This document shows, piece after piece, positions 17,021 through 26,571 of a stretch of 53,959 nucleotides of DNA. Position 1 is the first letter of the stretch. Each line of letters begins with the position of its first letter. The translations under genes were made by a program, and so were the position numbers. A model generated the notes under the pieces. It did not search any database. It had not been told where the DNA came from and saw only the letters and a list, made by a program, of their open reading frames with translations. The stretch comes from an uncultured Eubacteriales bacterium (GTDB taxonomy: Bacteria; Bacillota; Clostridia; Christensenellales; Aristaeellaceae): NCBI GenBank assembly GCA_902789365.1, contig CADANQ010000008.1, positions 1 through 53,959 on the forward strand. Reading direction: 5' to 3'.

Positions 17021-17662
17021 ATGATCAACGTTGCGCTGCCCAAAGGGCGCCTTGGGGAAAAAGTATATGAAATCCTTGAAAACGCGGGATACGGATGTTC
17101 CGCCATCAGGGAAAAAAATCGTAAACTGATCTTTGAGAACACGGAAAAGGGAATCAGCTATTTCTGGGTCAAGCCATCGGATGTAGCCATCTATGTGGAA
17201 CGCGGCGCCGCCGATATCGGCATTGCCGGGAAGGACATCCTGATCGAATACGAACCGGACGTTTATGAGCTGCTCGACCTGGGCATCGGTGTGTGCCGGA
17301 TGTGTGTCTGCGGCAGGGCGGATTTCAGGCCCGATCCTTCCAGACCTTTGAGGGTCGCGACGAAGTTTCCCAACACCGCCCGGCAGTATTACGCCGCAAA
17401 ATCCGAAGAAATCGACATCATCCGGTTGAACGGTTCCATCGAACTGGCTCCGATCATCGGCCTGAGCGACGTGATCGTGGATATCGTTGAAACGGGAAAG
17501 ACTTTGGCTGAAAACGGTCTGGTTCCGCTGGAGGTCGTGAATCCCATCAGCGCGAGACTGATCGCCAACAAAGCCTCCGGCAAGTTCAAATACGATGAAA
17601 TACAGCGCTTGTGCCGGGCTGTCGAGGCGGAAGTCGAAAGCGGAAAGGAAACAGAAACATGA
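17021..17662 (+). CDS. hisG: ATP phosphoribosyltransferase, short form HisG
   Basis: 213 residues from ATG 17021 after AAAGGA. The short (HisZ-dependent) form: MINVALPKGRLGEKV start, ISYFWVKPSDVAIYVERGAADIG, then RVATKFPNTARQYY and the PRPP motif DIIVDIVETGKTL-like segment (DVIVDIVETGKTLAENGL). It condenses ATP and PRPP in the first step of the pathway. It lacks the C-terminal regulatory ACT-like domain of long HisG, consistent with hisZ upstream. Its stop overlaps hisD by four bases. Confidence 0.97.
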   Translation: MINVALPKGRLGEKVYEILENAGYGCSAIREKNRKLIFENTEKGISYFWVKPSDVAIYVERGAADIGIAGKDILIEYEPDVYELLDLGIGVCRMCVCGRADFRPDPSRPLRVATKFPNTARQYYAAKSEEIDIIRLNGSIELAPIIGLSDVIVDIVETGKTLAENGLVPLEVVNPISARLIANKASGKFKYDEIQRLCRAVEAEVESGKETET

Positions 17663-18939
17663 AGATTTATGATATGAACACAATCGGTATCGGGGAGATA
17701 CTCAAACGTGAAGATAACTTCCTTTCCGACGCCGTCACCGAAACGGTCGCGAGGATCATTTCCGATGTCCGGCAGCGCGGGGAAGAAGCGCTGAGGGAAC
17801 TGTGCTCCAGGTTTGACGGATGGGACGGCGGCGCCCTGGAGGTGACCCGGGATGAGATCGAAAAGGCTTACGAAAGCCTTGATCCGCGTTTTGTGGACAC
17901 CCTTAAGAAAGCGGCGGAAAATATCCGCGCTTTCCACCGTCAGCAGATCAGGCCCAGCTTCGTTATTACCGGCGAGGACGGGGTCGTCATGGGGCAGAAA
18001 ATCATGCCGATCGCCAAAGTGGGGGTTTATGTTCCCGGCGGCACGGCCGCGCTCTCGTCCACCGTGCTGATGGACGTGATCCCGGCAAAGCTTGCCGGCT
18101 GCCCCGAAATCGTGGTCACTACGCCCGCCCGGGGCGGCAGGGTGGATCCTTCGATCCTCGCGGCCGCCGACATTGCCGGCGCGGACCGCATCTTCAGGGT
18201 CGGCGGGGCCCAGGCCATCGCGGCCCTTGCTTACGGGGCCGGCCCCATACCGCAGGTGGACAAGATCGTCGGCCCGGGAAACGCGTATGTGGCCGAAGCA
18301 AAACGCCAGGTCTTCGGCAGGGTCGCCATCGATATGATCGCGGGTCCTTCGGAAATCCTTGTCATCGCCGACAAAGACTCCGATCCGGAGCACCTTGCCG
18401 CCGACCTGCTCTCCCAGGCGGAGCATGACAAAATGGCTTCCGCCGTCCTGGTAACGGACTGCGCCGGCCTGGCCTCTCAGGTATCCGAAGCGGTTGAAAG
18501 GCAGCTGGCCGTCCTTCCGCGCAGGGATATCGCCGAGGCTTCCATTGAAAACAACGGAAAGATTATCGTGGCAAAGGATATCGACGCCGTAATCGATATC
18601 GCCAACGCGATCGCGCCGGAGCACCTGGAGCTTTGCGTAGCCGATCCCTTCAAATACCTGGACCGCATACGCAACGCCGGAAGCATTTTCATGGGCAGGT
18701 ACTGCCCCGAAGCGCTGGGAGATTACCTGGCCGGGCCCAACCATACCCTTCCGACCGGCGGAACGGCCCGCTTTTCCAGCCCGCTGTCGGTGGACGACTT
18801 CGTGAAGCGCAGCCAGTTTACCTATTACACCAGGGAAGCCCTTGAAAAGGTAAGCGAAAGCATCGCTTTGTTTGCCCGGCAGGAAGGACTTGAAGGGCAC
18901 GCGCGCAGCGCCCTGATCCGTACGAAGACGGAGGACTGA
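17659..18939 (+). CDS. hisD: Histidinol dehydrogenase
   Basis: 426 residues from ATG 17659. Signature motifs: VYVPGGTAALSSTVLM-like (residues about 125-140), VGPGNAYVAEAKRQVFG, IDMIAGPSEILVIAD, zinc and substrate ligands in SQAEHD and in APEHLEL, and GPNHTLPTGGTARF. It oxidises L-histidinol to histidine in two NAD+ steps. Length is normal. hisC starts one base after the stop. Confidence 0.98.
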   Translation: MKIYDMNTIGIGEILKREDNFLSDAVTETVARIISDVRQRGEEALRELCSRFDGWDGGALEVTRDEIEKAYESLDPRFVDTLKKAAENIRAFHRQQIRPSFVITGEDGVVMGQKIMPIAKVGVYVPGGTAALSSTVLMDVIPAKLAGCPEIVVTTPARGGRVDPSILAAADIAGADRIFRVGGAQAIAALAYGAGPIPQVDKIVGPGNAYVAEAKRQVFGRVAIDMIAGPSEILVIADKDSDPEHLAADLLSQAEHDKMASAVLVTDCAGLASQVSEAVERQLAVLPRRDIAEASIENNGKIIVAKDIDAVIDIANAIAPEHLELCVADPFKYLDRIRNAGSIFMGRYCPEALGDYLAGPNHTLPTGGTARFSSPLSVDDFVKRSQFTYYTREALEKVSESIALFARQEGLEGHARSALIRTKTED

Positions 18940-18940
18940 T

Positions 18941-19999
18941 ATGAGCCGCTTTCTGAAGGAATCGTTCAAAAGCCTGTCCTGCTATGTGCCGGGCGAGCAG
19001 TTTCAGGACCGGAAATTCATTAAACTGAACACCAACGAATCCCCGTATCCTCCTTCGCCTCTGGTCGCGGCCAGGGCCGGGGAGGCTGCAAGGAACCTGC
19101 AGCTGTATTCGGACCCCGAAAGCGCCGTCCTGAGACGGGCCATCGCGGGACTCCATCACGTCAAAACGGAGAACGTGATTGTTTCCAACGGCTCTGACGA
19201 AGCGCTGAATTTCGCCTTCCTGGCATTCGGCGACGCTTCCCATCCGTTCGTCTTCGCGGATATCACCTACGGCTTCTACAAGGTCCTGTGCGACGTGAAC
19301 GGCATCCCGTATGTCCTCGTCCCCCTGAGAGAGGATTTTACCGCCCGGGCGGAGGATTATCCCGATTCCGGCCACATCGTTCTGGCCAATCCCAACGCGC
19401 CCACCGGCATCCCGTTGCCGACGGAAGAGGTGGAAAAAATCGTCCTGGCCAACCCGGACCGGATTGTAATCGTGGACGAGGCGTACGCTGATTTCAGCGA
19501 AGGCGACTGTCTGTCCCTGGCCATGAAATACGACAACGTTCTGATCGTACGGACCTTTTCAAAATCCCGTTCCATGGCGGGCGCAAGGCTCGGATACGCC
19601 ATAGGAAACGAAAAGCTGATCGGCGATCTGAAGCTGGTAAAGGATTCGATCGATCCCTACAACGTCAACCTGATGACCTCGGCCGCGGGGATCGCCGCCA
19701 TCGAAGAAAACGGATATTATACGGAGAACTGTCAAAGGATCGTCAGGACCCGCCGGGAAACGGCAGAGAAGCTGGGTTCCCTGGGCTTTACGGTTCTTCC
19801 CAGCGGCACGAATTTCGTCTTCGCGCGGCACCCTTCAGTCGGAGGGGAAGACCTTTACCGGATGCTGAAGGAAAAGGGCGTTCTTGTCCGTCATTTCAGC
19901 ACCGGAAGAATCCGTGATTTCAACAGAATTACCATCGGCAGCGAGGAACAGATGGATTGCTTCTTCAGAATCCTCGGCGAATGTCTGAATGAGTTATAA
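18941..19999 (+). CDS. hisC: Histidinol-phosphate aminotransferase
   Basis: 352 residues, fold-type I PLP enzyme. NTNESPYPPSP near the N terminus, SNGSDEALNFAF for cofactor phosphate binding, LANPNAPTG, IVDEAYADFS and the Schiff-base lysine in TFSKSRSMAGARLGY. It converts imidazole acetol phosphate to histidinol phosphate. A separate histidinol phosphatase gene is not present in this operon. Confidence 0.96.
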   Translation: MSRFLKESFKSLSCYVPGEQFQDRKFIKLNTNESPYPPSPLVAARAGEAARNLQLYSDPESAVLRRAIAGLHHVKTENVIVSNGSDEALNFAFLAFGDASHPFVFADITYGFYKVLCDVNGIPYVLVPLREDFTARAEDYPDSGHIVLANPNAPTGIPLPTEEVEKIVLANPDRIVIVDEAYADFSEGDCLSLAMKYDNVLIVRTFSKSRSMAGARLGYAIGNEKLIGDLKLVKDSIDPYNVNLMTSAAGIAAIEENGYYTENCQRIVRTRRETAEKLGSLGFTVLPSGTNFVFARHPSVGGEDLYRMLKEKGVLVRHFSTGRIRDFNRITIGSEEQMDCFFRILGECLNEL

Positions 20000-20012
20000 A
20001 GGAGGCTTTCGG

Positions 20013-20600
20013 ATGCGCTGCGCCAGGATAACGCGAAAAACGGCTGAAACGGATATCGATCTTTCTCTTGACCTGGACGGAAATGGCAAAGCGGAGATTG
20101 ATACCGGCAGCGGTTTTCTGGATCATATGCTGACTCTATTTGCCAGACACGGGCATTTTGACCTGACGGTAAAGTGCGCCGGGGATATCCGCGTGGACGA
20201 GCATCACACCACCGAGGATATCGGTATCGCCCTGGGAAACGCTTTCAGCGAGGCCCTCGGGGACAAACGCGGCATCTCGCGCTACGGCAGCATGCTGCTG
20301 CCGATGGACGAAACGCTTGTCATGTGCGCGGTGGACCTTTCCGGCAGAACCCTGCTGCGGTATTCCCTGTCCCCGCCGTCCCCGAAGGTCGGCACCTTCG
20401 ACACCGAGCTGGGGGAGGAGTTCTTCTGGGGCTTTTGCCGCTCCTGCCCGATGACAATCCACCTCAGGCAGCTGGACGGAACCAATTCACATCATATCCT
20501 TGAGGCCGGCTTCAAGGCCTTCGGAAGGGCCATGCGGCAGGCCGTATCCATCGATCCGGCGGAAGGCGGAAGGATCCCTTCCACAAAAGGAGCGCTATGA
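20013..20600 (+). CDS. hisB: Imidazoleglycerol-phosphate dehydratase
   Basis: 195 residues from ATG 20013, preferred over an in-frame ATG at 19989 because AAAGGAGG lies between them at good spacing. Contains GSGFLDHMLTLFARHG, the metal motif DEHHTTEDIG and the second SHHILEAGFKAFGRA block. It is the monofunctional dehydratase; the fused histidinol phosphatase domain of enterobacterial HisB is absent. The 3' end overlaps hisH by four bases. Confidence 0.97.
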   Translation: MRCARITRKTAETDIDLSLDLDGNGKAEIDTGSGFLDHMLTLFARHGHFDLTVKCAGDIRVDEHHTTEDIGIALGNAFSEALGDKRGISRYGSMLLPMDETLVMCAVDLSGRTLLRYSLSPPSPKVGTFDTELGEEFFWGFCRSCPMTIHLRQLDGTNSHHILEAGFKAFGRAMRQAVSIDPAEGGRIPSTKGAL

Positions 20601-21208
20601 CAGCGATCATTGATTACGGCGTAGGAAATCTGTTCTCTCTGGCGTGTTCTTTGAAAGCGATCGGAGCGGACTGCGAGGTCACGGATTCCGCCGAACGGAT
20701 CCGCGGTGCGGACAGGGTGATTCTTCCCGGCGTTGGCGCTTTCGGCGACGCGCAGAAAAAGCTCTTTTCCTCCGGACTGGGGCAGGCAGCCCTGGAACGG
20801 GCCAAAGAAGGCGTGCCGCTTCTGGGGATCTGCGTGGGAATGCAGCTGCTGTTTGACCGGAGCCTTGAATTCGGCTCATTCCCCGGGCTGGGCCTGATCC
20901 CCGGAGAGGTCCGGTACATCGGCGAGGCCATCCGGCCCGGGCTCAAAATACCCCAGATCGGCTGGAACGCCCTTTCAATCAGAAAACCGCATCCGCTTTT
21001 CAAATATATCCATGACGGCGATTACGTCTACTTTGTGCACAGCTATCATGCCGTGACGCCGAAGGAGTACGTCATCGCGGACACGGATTACGGCGGGACG
21101 CTGACCGGCGCCGTGGCTCGCGAAAATGTGATGGGGTGTCAGTTTCATCCCGAAAAGAGCGGCGAGGTCGGCCTGAATATCCTGCGCGCTTTCCTGGAAA
21201 TGAGGTGA
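20597..21208 (+). CDS. hisH: Imidazole glycerol phosphate synthase, glutaminase subunit HisH
   Basis: 203 residues, class I glutamine amidotransferase. DYGVGNLFSL start, LPGVGAFGDA, nucleophile Cys in LLGICVGMQLLF, and the His-Glu pair in CQFHPEKSGEVG. It supplies ammonia to HisF through the complex. ATGA overlap with hisB indicates coupling; hisA begins six bases after its stop. Confidence 0.97.
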   Translation: MTAIIDYGVGNLFSLACSLKAIGADCEVTDSAERIRGADRVILPGVGAFGDAQKKLFSSGLGQAALERAKEGVPLLGICVGMQLLFDRSLEFGSFPGLGLIPGEVRYIGEAIRPGLKIPQIGWNALSIRKPHPLFKYIHDGDYVYFVHSYHAVTPKEYVIADTDYGGTLTGAVARENVMGCQFHPEKSGEVGLNILRAFLEMR

Positions 21209-21214
21209 GCCGAT

Positions 21215-21928
21215 ATGATTATTCTTCCCGCGGTGGATCTGATCGGGGGACAGGCCGTCAGGCTTTTCCAGGGGGATTACGGCCAAAAAACCGTGTATGA
21301 AAACGATCCCGTCGCTGTTGCGGTGCGCTTTGCTGACGCCGGGGCTCGTTTTATCCACATCGTTGACCTGGACGGCGCCAAAACAGGAAAAACAGAAAAC
21401 TTTGACGTAATCCGCAGGATGATCCGCGCGTCAGCCCTGAAGGCGGAGGTCGGCGGCGGGATTCGTTCCTTTGAGACCGTGGACAGGTATCTGGACGCCG
21501 GCGCCGAAAGGATCATCCTGGGAACCAAAGCCGTAACCGATCCGGATTTTCTTCAAAAAGCGCTGGAAAAGTACGGCGACAGGATTGCGGTCGGCGCGGA
21601 TCTCCGGGACGGAAAGGTGTCCATCCGCGGCTGGACGGAAGACAGCGGCGAATCCGGGGAGGAATTCTGCAGAAGAATGTCCGCGGCCGGTCTGAAAACG
21701 CTGATATGTACCGATATTTCCAGGGACGGCGCGATGCGGGGCACCAATCACCGATTGTACCGACAGCTGATGAAGGTGTGCGCGTGCGACCTGATCGCCT
21801 CCGGCGGGGTATCCTACGTGGAGGAAGTTGTCACGCTGAAAAACGAGGGGCTCGCCGGCGCGATACTCGGAAAAGCGCTTTATACCGGGGCGATCGATCT
21901 GAAAAAGGCAATCGAGGTGTGCGCATGA
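21215..21928 (+). CDS. hisA: ProFAR isomerase HisA
   Basis: 237 residues, TIM barrel. MIILPAVDLIGGQAVRLFQGDY with the catalytic Asp (D8), HIVDLDGAKTG, EVGGGIRSFETV, RIILGTKAV, and the second catalytic Asp in CTDISRDGAMRG, followed by IASGGVSYVEEVV. It isomerises the aminoaldose ProFAR to PRFAR. Its stop overlaps hisF by four bases. Confidence 0.97.
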   Translation: MIILPAVDLIGGQAVRLFQGDYGQKTVYENDPVAVAVRFADAGARFIHIVDLDGAKTGKTENFDVIRRMIRASALKAEVGGGIRSFETVDRYLDAGAERIILGTKAVTDPDFLQKALEKYGDRIAVGADLRDGKVSIRGWTEDSGESGEEFCRRMSAAGLKTLICTDISRDGAMRGTNHRLYRQLMKVCACDLIASGGVSYVEEVVTLKNEGLAGAILGKALYTGAIDLKKAIEVCA

Positions 21929-22683
21929 TAGCAAAAAGAATCATTCCCTGTCTGGACGTACGGGACGGGCGTGTTGTGAAGGGGACACGTTTTCAGGGCC
22001 TCAGCGACGTGGCCTCGCCCGTTGATCTGGCCGCGTACTATTCGCAGCAGGGGGCGGACGAACTTGTATTCTATGATATCACCGCCTCAAGCGACGGCAG
22101 AAAGATCTTTACGGACATCCTCGCGGAAGCGGCTTCAAAGGTTTTTATCCCCCTGACGGTGGGCGGAGGGATCGGTTCGGTGGAGGATTTTGACCGTGTT
22201 CTGAAATGCGGCGCCGATAAGGTGAGCGTCAATTCCTGCGCCCTCCGGAATCCCGCTCTCATACGCGAAGCGGCCAATAAATACGGCAGCCAGTGCGTCG
22301 TCCTGTCCGTCGACGCCAGGCGGGTCGGGGGCAGCTTCCGGGTATTTGCCAAGGGAGGACGTGAAGACACCGGTCTGGACCTGCTGGAATGGATTAAAAA
22401 GGGGCTGGACCTCGGCGCGGGTGAGATCGTGCTGAATTCCATGGATACCGACGGGGTAAAGGAAGGGTTCGACCTGGAAATGCTGTCCATGGTCGCCGAA
22501 ATCGCGCATGTCCCGGTCATTGCCTCGGGAGGCGCCGGCAAAATGGAGGACTTCGCCGCGCTGTTCAGGGAGGTTCCCGGCGTGGACGCGGGACTGGCGG
22601 CTTCCATTTTCCATTACGGCGAGGTAAAGATCCCGGATTTGAAAGAGTATCTCAGAAACGAAAATATCAACGTACGGATTTGA
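21925..22683 (+). CDS. hisF: Imidazole glycerol phosphate synthase, cyclase subunit HisF
   Basis: 252 residues from ATG 21925. TIM barrel with [43 protein letters not shown]-type strand, [34 protein letters not shown] and [12 protein letters not shown]. Both catalytic Asp residues (in CLDVRDG and SMDTDG) are present. It joins ammonia from HisH to PRFAR, giving imidazole glycerol phosphate and AICAR. Confidence 0.97.
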   Translation: MIAKRIIPCLDVRDGRVVKGTRFQGLSDVASPVDLAAYYSQQGADELVFYDITASSDGRKIFTDILAEAASKVFIPLTVGGGIGSVEDFDRVLKCGADKVSVNSCALRNPALIREAANKYGSQCVVLSVDARRVGGSFRVFAKGGREDTGLDLLEWIKKGLDLGAGEIVLNSMDTDGVKEGFDLEMLSMVAEIAHVPVIASGGAGKMEDFAALFREVPGVDAGLAASIFHYGEVKIPDLKEYLRNENINVRI

Positions 22684-22696
22684 AAGGAGCGCAAAT

Positions 22697-23377
22697 ATGG
22701 TCTCTGCGGATCAACTGAAATACGGCCCGGACGGTCTGATCCCCGCCGTCGTTGTCGATGCGGACAGCGGGGAAGTGCTGATGCTTGCCTACATGAACGA
22801 GGAAAGCCTGAAAATATCCATCGAAAAGAAGCTGACGTGTTTTTATTCCCGCTCCAGGCAGAAGCTGTGGCTGAAGGGGGAAACCTCCGGCAATTACCAG
22901 CATATCGTCTCAATCACCGCCGACTGCGACCTGGACGCCCTCAGGATCGCCGTGCACAAGGACGGGCCCGCGTGTCATACGGGAAACGAAACCTGTTTTT
23001 TCAATCCGGTGCTTGAGGAAGACGCATCCGCGCGCGGGGAGACCGGGGAGGATTTCACCCTGGAATCCCTGTACGAACTGATCAAAGGAAGAAAGAGCGA
23101 AAAAAAGGAAGGATCCTATACCAGCTACCTTTTTGAAAAAGGCCTGGACAAGATCCTTAAAAAAGTGGGCGAGGAATGTACCGAGGTCGTGATTGCGGGC
23201 AAAGCCGAGGATAAAGCGGAAACAATCTACGAGATTGCGGACCTGACCTATCATGTGATGGTTCTGATGGTGCAGATGGGCATTTCCACCGAGGAGATTA
23301 TGAACGAGCTCCGGGGCCGTCACGTGATCGACCATAAGGTGAAACAGGAAAAAATGACCGGAAACGGTACAAAATGA
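22697..23377 (+). CDS. hisIE: Bifunctional phosphoribosyl-AMP cyclohydrolase / phosphoribosyl-ATP pyrophosphatase
   Basis: 226 residues. N-terminal HisI domain (1-110) with [33 protein letters not shown] and metal ligands in DCDLDAL and GPACHTG; C-terminal HisE domain (about 122-215) with [21 protein letters not shown] and [11 protein letters not shown]. It catalyses steps two and three of the pathway. AAAGGAG precedes ATG 22697. A short repeated ATGACCGG sequence lies around the stop. Confidence 0.96.
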   Translation: MVSADQLKYGPDGLIPAVVVDADSGEVLMLAYMNEESLKISIEKKLTCFYSRSRQKLWLKGETSGNYQHIVSITADCDLDALRIAVHKDGPACHTGNETCFFNPVLEEDASARGETGEDFTLESLYELIKGRKSEKKEGSYTSYLFEKGLDKILKKVGEECTEVVIAGKAEDKAETIYEIADLTYHVMVLMVQMGISTEEIMNELRGRHVIDHKVKQEKMTGNGTK

Positions 23378-23396
23378 CCGGGGAGATGGCAAAAAC

Positions 23397-24197
23397 ATGA
23401 CGATCGGATTCATCGGATGCGGAAAAATGGGGGAGGCGATCCTGAAGGGGATTGTCAGCGGCGGGAACCGGCCCGGGATTATCGTTTCCCGGAGGAACCG
23501 CGCCGAGCTCGAAAGGATCAGGGATGCCTACGGCGTCGAAATCGGCTCGAACACGGCCGCGGCAGCCTGCGGCACGGTATTTCTCGCCGTTAAGCCGCAG
23601 CAGTATGACGGGGTTATCGGGGAAATACGGAACGCGCTGCGCGAGGACGCGCTTTTTGTCTACCTTGCACCCGGAATCTCGCCGGAACAGATGGAAGCAA
23701 AGCTGGAAAAGCCGGGGCTGAAGATTATCCATCTGATGCCGAATACGCCCTGCGCCGTGGCCGCGGGCGTAAACGCTTACGCCTGCGGAAAAACGGTCGG
23801 CAGGGCGGATGAAGAAGCGTTCGCTTCCCTTGTTTCTCCCTGCGGCACGCCCGTCAGGGTTGAGGAAGCGCAGATGAACGCCGTTGTTGGCGTCAGCGGT
23901 TCGTCGCCGGCATATTATTATATGATGATCGACGCCGTGGCCAAGGCCGGCGTACGCGCCGGACTGAAAAGGGACGACGCGGTCCGCATGGCCGCTCAGG
24001 CGATGCTCGGCAGCGCGAAGATGGTCCTGGAATCGGGAAAGCACCCGGCCCAATTGAGGGACGACGTTTGCTCTCCCGGAGGAACAACCATCGAGGCTGT
24101 CTGCGCGCTGGATATGTCCGGTTTTGAAGGGAATGTGATGGACGCGGTGCAAAAATGCATCGACAGGTCCCGGGAAATGAGCAGACAGATTACCTGA
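23397..24197 (+). CDS. proC: Pyrroline-5-carboxylate reductase
   Basis: 266 residues. NAD(P)-binding MTIGFIGCGKMGEAILKG start, FLAVKPQQYDGVI, HLMPNTPCAVAAG, and the C-terminal signature LRDDVCSPGGTTIEAVCAL. It reduces pyrroline-5-carboxylate to proline. It sits 19 bases after hisIE, so proline and histidine genes share a transcript here. The last eight bases overlap the convergent deacetylase gene; no terminator was seen. Confidence 0.96.
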   Translation: MTIGFIGCGKMGEAILKGIVSGGNRPGIIVSRRNRAELERIRDAYGVEIGSNTAAAACGTVFLAVKPQQYDGVIGEIRNALREDALFVYLAPGISPEQMEAKLEKPGLKIIHLMPNTPCAVAAGVNAYACGKTVGRADEEAFASLVSPCGTPVRVEEAQMNAVVGVSGSSPAYYYMMIDAVAKAGVRAGLKRDDAVRMAAQAMLGSAKMVLESGKHPAQLRDDVCSPGGTTIEAVCALDMSGFEGNVMDAVQKCIDRSREMSRQIT

Positions 24198-25980
24198 CGA
24201 CGATGTTCGCCGGATCCAGGTGCATATAGACCGTTCCCGGTATGATTCCTTCCTTATGGAAGGAGAGCAGTTCAGACACGGTGACCAATTGATACCCTCC
24301 GCCCACCAGCACGGGAATGGCCTGGATGACCGCTTCGGCGGTGGTCGGATACAGGTCGTGCATCAGGAAAATATTCCCGTTTTCGGCATTGTTCACCAGG
24401 GACCTGTAGGTTTTTTTGGTGTTGCGGGTCGACCAGTCCAGCGTATCCGTCTGCCATGAAGCGATCACCATCCCCAGATCGGCGCAGACCCTGCGCAGCG
24501 TGCTGTTGAAGGAACCGTAGGGGCACCTGAGGACCCTGACCTGCTGCCCGGTCATTTCAAAAACCAGCTCGTTGACGCGGGTAATCTGCGAACGCATCTG
24601 GTTCGTGTTCAGCTCGGTCAGTTTCTTATGGTCCCAGGTATGGCAGGCAATCTCGTTTTCCTGGGCGGCGGTATAGATCAGCACGTTGGAATAGCCCGTA
24701 AGGCGGCTTCCCACCACGCAGAACGTCGCCCTGCCGCCGTATTCCTCCAGCACGTCAAGGATACGGTAGGTTTCCTCGCTGGGGCCGTCGTCAAAGGTGA
24801 GAGCGATCATCGGCCTGGTAGGGTCGATCTTCCGTCTGCCGTTTTCGACGGCCTGAAGATTTACGGACAGATAATCGGCGCACTGGCTGTATTTCAGGGT
24901 GACGCACTGACATCCGGCTTCCAGGGGAAGCGCTTCGCCGGGCATAAGATAAAACGTGACGCCTTCGGTGTCCAGAGCGCAGTGCTCCGCCCACACCAGA
25001 TCCTCCGGCGCCTCGTATCCGCCCGAGACCTGATTGAATATCCGGCGGTATTTGGCGTTGGCCTGAAAAGTGATCCGGCTCCTGTCCGCCATATAATCAT
25101 CGGGGGTCAGGACGCGGTCGCCTGAGGTATCCAGCGTAAAAGCCCTGATAAACGGCATTGGCTCTACCCCCGAAACCGCGTATTTTCCCACCAGGATGAC
25201 CGTGGTGCAGCCTTCGTCCAGTCTGACGGAGCTGTATGAGATCTCCAGCGTGGCGGCGGTCTCCGGATGGTATTCGGTGTGGTCCGCGGTCACGATGTCG
25301 ATCATCTGATGAACGTACCTGGACAGCGCCGCGTCGATTCGCCCGAGGGTGTATACGGGATAGCGGATCGTACAGGAAAGGTTGCCCCCTGAGGAACTCA
25401 TGCTCTTCTGGCTGCCGGTTTCATGGAGACTTGTTTTGATTCCGGAAGGGGAAAGAGTAAACACGGTATCGCCCGACAGAAGACTGGTAATGGCCTCATA
25501 AGCATAATCCGTCGGCACGAGATATTTATCGAGGATATAGCCGAAATCATGCCCGCTGCGCACCTTGTACCAGCCGTTTTCATGCCCTACGATCTCAAAC
25601 CTGGCGCCGCACAGGCATTTATACATCACCTTTGAGGAAGTATCCGGAGATGTAAACACGTTGATGACGACGTTTTCTTCCTCTACAATGCCCCAGCCCA
25701 CATGTTCGTACTCCGTGGATACCTTGATGTATTTTGACATCATGTAGCCGAACTGGCCGTTGACCTCCACGAAGTACCAGCTTCCGGATTGCGAAAGAAT
25801 ATTCACCTGGGTGCCGGAGGAATAGGAGCCGACGACGTTGTCGGCGGACGTCGAGGTGGTGGAGCGCAGCTTCAGCGACCCGCCGGACACAGAACCGATC
25901 ATTCTCGTTTCGGCCTGCGCGGACGCCGCGATCAAAAGAATGAACCCTGCCGTTAAAACCGTCAGCAAGTACTTTCTCAT
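24190..25980 (-). CDS. Secreted SH3-domain polysaccharide deacetylase
   Basis: 596 residues from ATG 25980, with GGAGG upstream. Signal peptide (about 1-23, ending SAQA), two bacterial SH3 domains (about 25-80 and 85-150; LKLRSTTSTSADNVVG and GWYKVRSGHDFGYI), a middle DUF3298/RsiV-like region (about 170-370) and a C-terminal NodB deacetylase domain: metal motif TFDDGP, HTWDH, RCPYGSFN, WQTDTLDW and FLMHDL. All five NodB motifs are present, so it should be active. It probably removes acetyl groups from peptidoglycan or another cell-wall glycan, with SH3 domains binding the wall. The middle domain may sense or bind ligand. Confidence 0.92.
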   Translation of the reverse strand: MRKYLLTVLTAGFILLIAASAQAETRMIGSVSGGSLKLRSTTSTSADNVVGSYSSGTQVNILSQSGSWYFVEVNGQFGYMMSKYIKVSTEYEHVGWGIVEEENVVINVFTSPDTSSKVMYKCLCGARFEIVGHENGWYKVRSGHDFGYILDKYLVPTDYAYEAITSLLSGDTVFTLSPSGIKTSLHETGSQKSMSSSGGNLSCTIRYPVYTLGRIDAALSRYVHQMIDIVTADHTEYHPETAATLEISYSSVRLDEGCTTVILVGKYAVSGVEPMPFIRAFTLDTSGDRVLTPDDYMADRSRITFQANAKYRRIFNQVSGGYEAPEDLVWAEHCALDTEGVTFYLMPGEALPLEAGCQCVTLKYSQCADYLSVNLQAVENGRRKIDPTRPMIALTFDDGPSEETYRILDVLEEYGGRATFCVVGSRLTGYSNVLIYTAAQENEIACHTWDHKKLTELNTNQMRSQITRVNELVFEMTGQQVRVLRCPYGSFNSTLRRVCADLGMVIASWQTDTLDWSTRNTKKTYRSLVNNAENGNIFLMHDLYPTTAEAVIQAIPVLVGGGYQLVTVSELLSFHKEGIIPGTVYMHLDPANIVVR

Positions 25981-26012
25981 CAGAAACCTCCGAAATCTCA
26001 AGTAACAGCTAC

Positions 26013-26041
26013 AGTATACTTATTTTGTAGGAAAAAATCAA
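26013..26041 (-). promoter_or_regulatory. Promoter of the deacetylase gene
   Basis: Minus strand: TTGATT (26041-26036), 17-base spacer, TATACT (26018-26013), about 33 bases before the start codon. Confidence 0.78.
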
Positions 26042-26077
26042 CGGGTACGGACCCGCTTTCCGAACAGGAGATAGATT

Positions 26078-26539
26078 ATGGAAAAAACCAACGTCATGCG
26101 CCTGCTGGACAGGAACAGAATCGGCTATAAGCCGCATTTTTACTCCGGCGCGGTAAGCGGAACGGAGGTTGCCGCCGTCCTGGGCGAGGATCCCGCAAAG
26201 GTGTTCAAGACCCTCGTGACCGTCGGCGCCTCCCGGAAAAACTATGTATTCATGATCCCGGTCGCGGAAGAACTGGACCTGAAAAAGGCCGCGTCGGCAG
26301 TCGGGGAGAAAAGCGTATCCATGCTGCCTCAGAAGGAACTCCTTCCGCTTACGGGATATGTCCACGGCGGATGCTCGCCGATCGGGATGAAAAAACAGTT
26401 CCGCACCGTAATCCACCGGTCGGCCATGTCTTTCGGCACGATCTTTTTCAGCGCGGGAAAGATCGGGGCCCAGGTAGAAATGGCGCCGGGGGATATCTCC
26501 GGGCTGTGTCCGGCGGAAACCGCGGACCTGATCGTGTAA
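26078..26539 (+). CDS. ybaK: YbaK-type Cys-tRNA(Pro) deacylase
   Basis: 153 residues of the YbaK/ProX editing family: MEKTNVMRLLDRNRI start, KVFKTLVTVG with the conserved Lys, VPVAEELDLKKAA-like segment (here IPVAEELDLKKAA), VHGGCSPIGMKK and a C-terminal ISGLCPAETADLI. It hydrolyses Cys-tRNA(Pro) formed by mistake by prolyl-tRNA synthetase. AGGAGATAG lies upstream of ATG 26078. It stands alone between two minus-strand genes. Confidence 0.94.
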   Translation: MEKTNVMRLLDRNRIGYKPHFYSGAVSGTEVAAVLGEDPAKVFKTLVTVGASRKNYVFMIPVAEELDLKKAASAVGEKSVSMLPQKELLPLTGYVHGGCSPIGMKKQFRTVIHRSAMSFGTIFFSAGKIGAQVEMAPGDISGLCPAETADLIV

Positions 26540-26571
26540 CCAGCCGGCCGCTTCGTTGCCGGAGGATTGCG

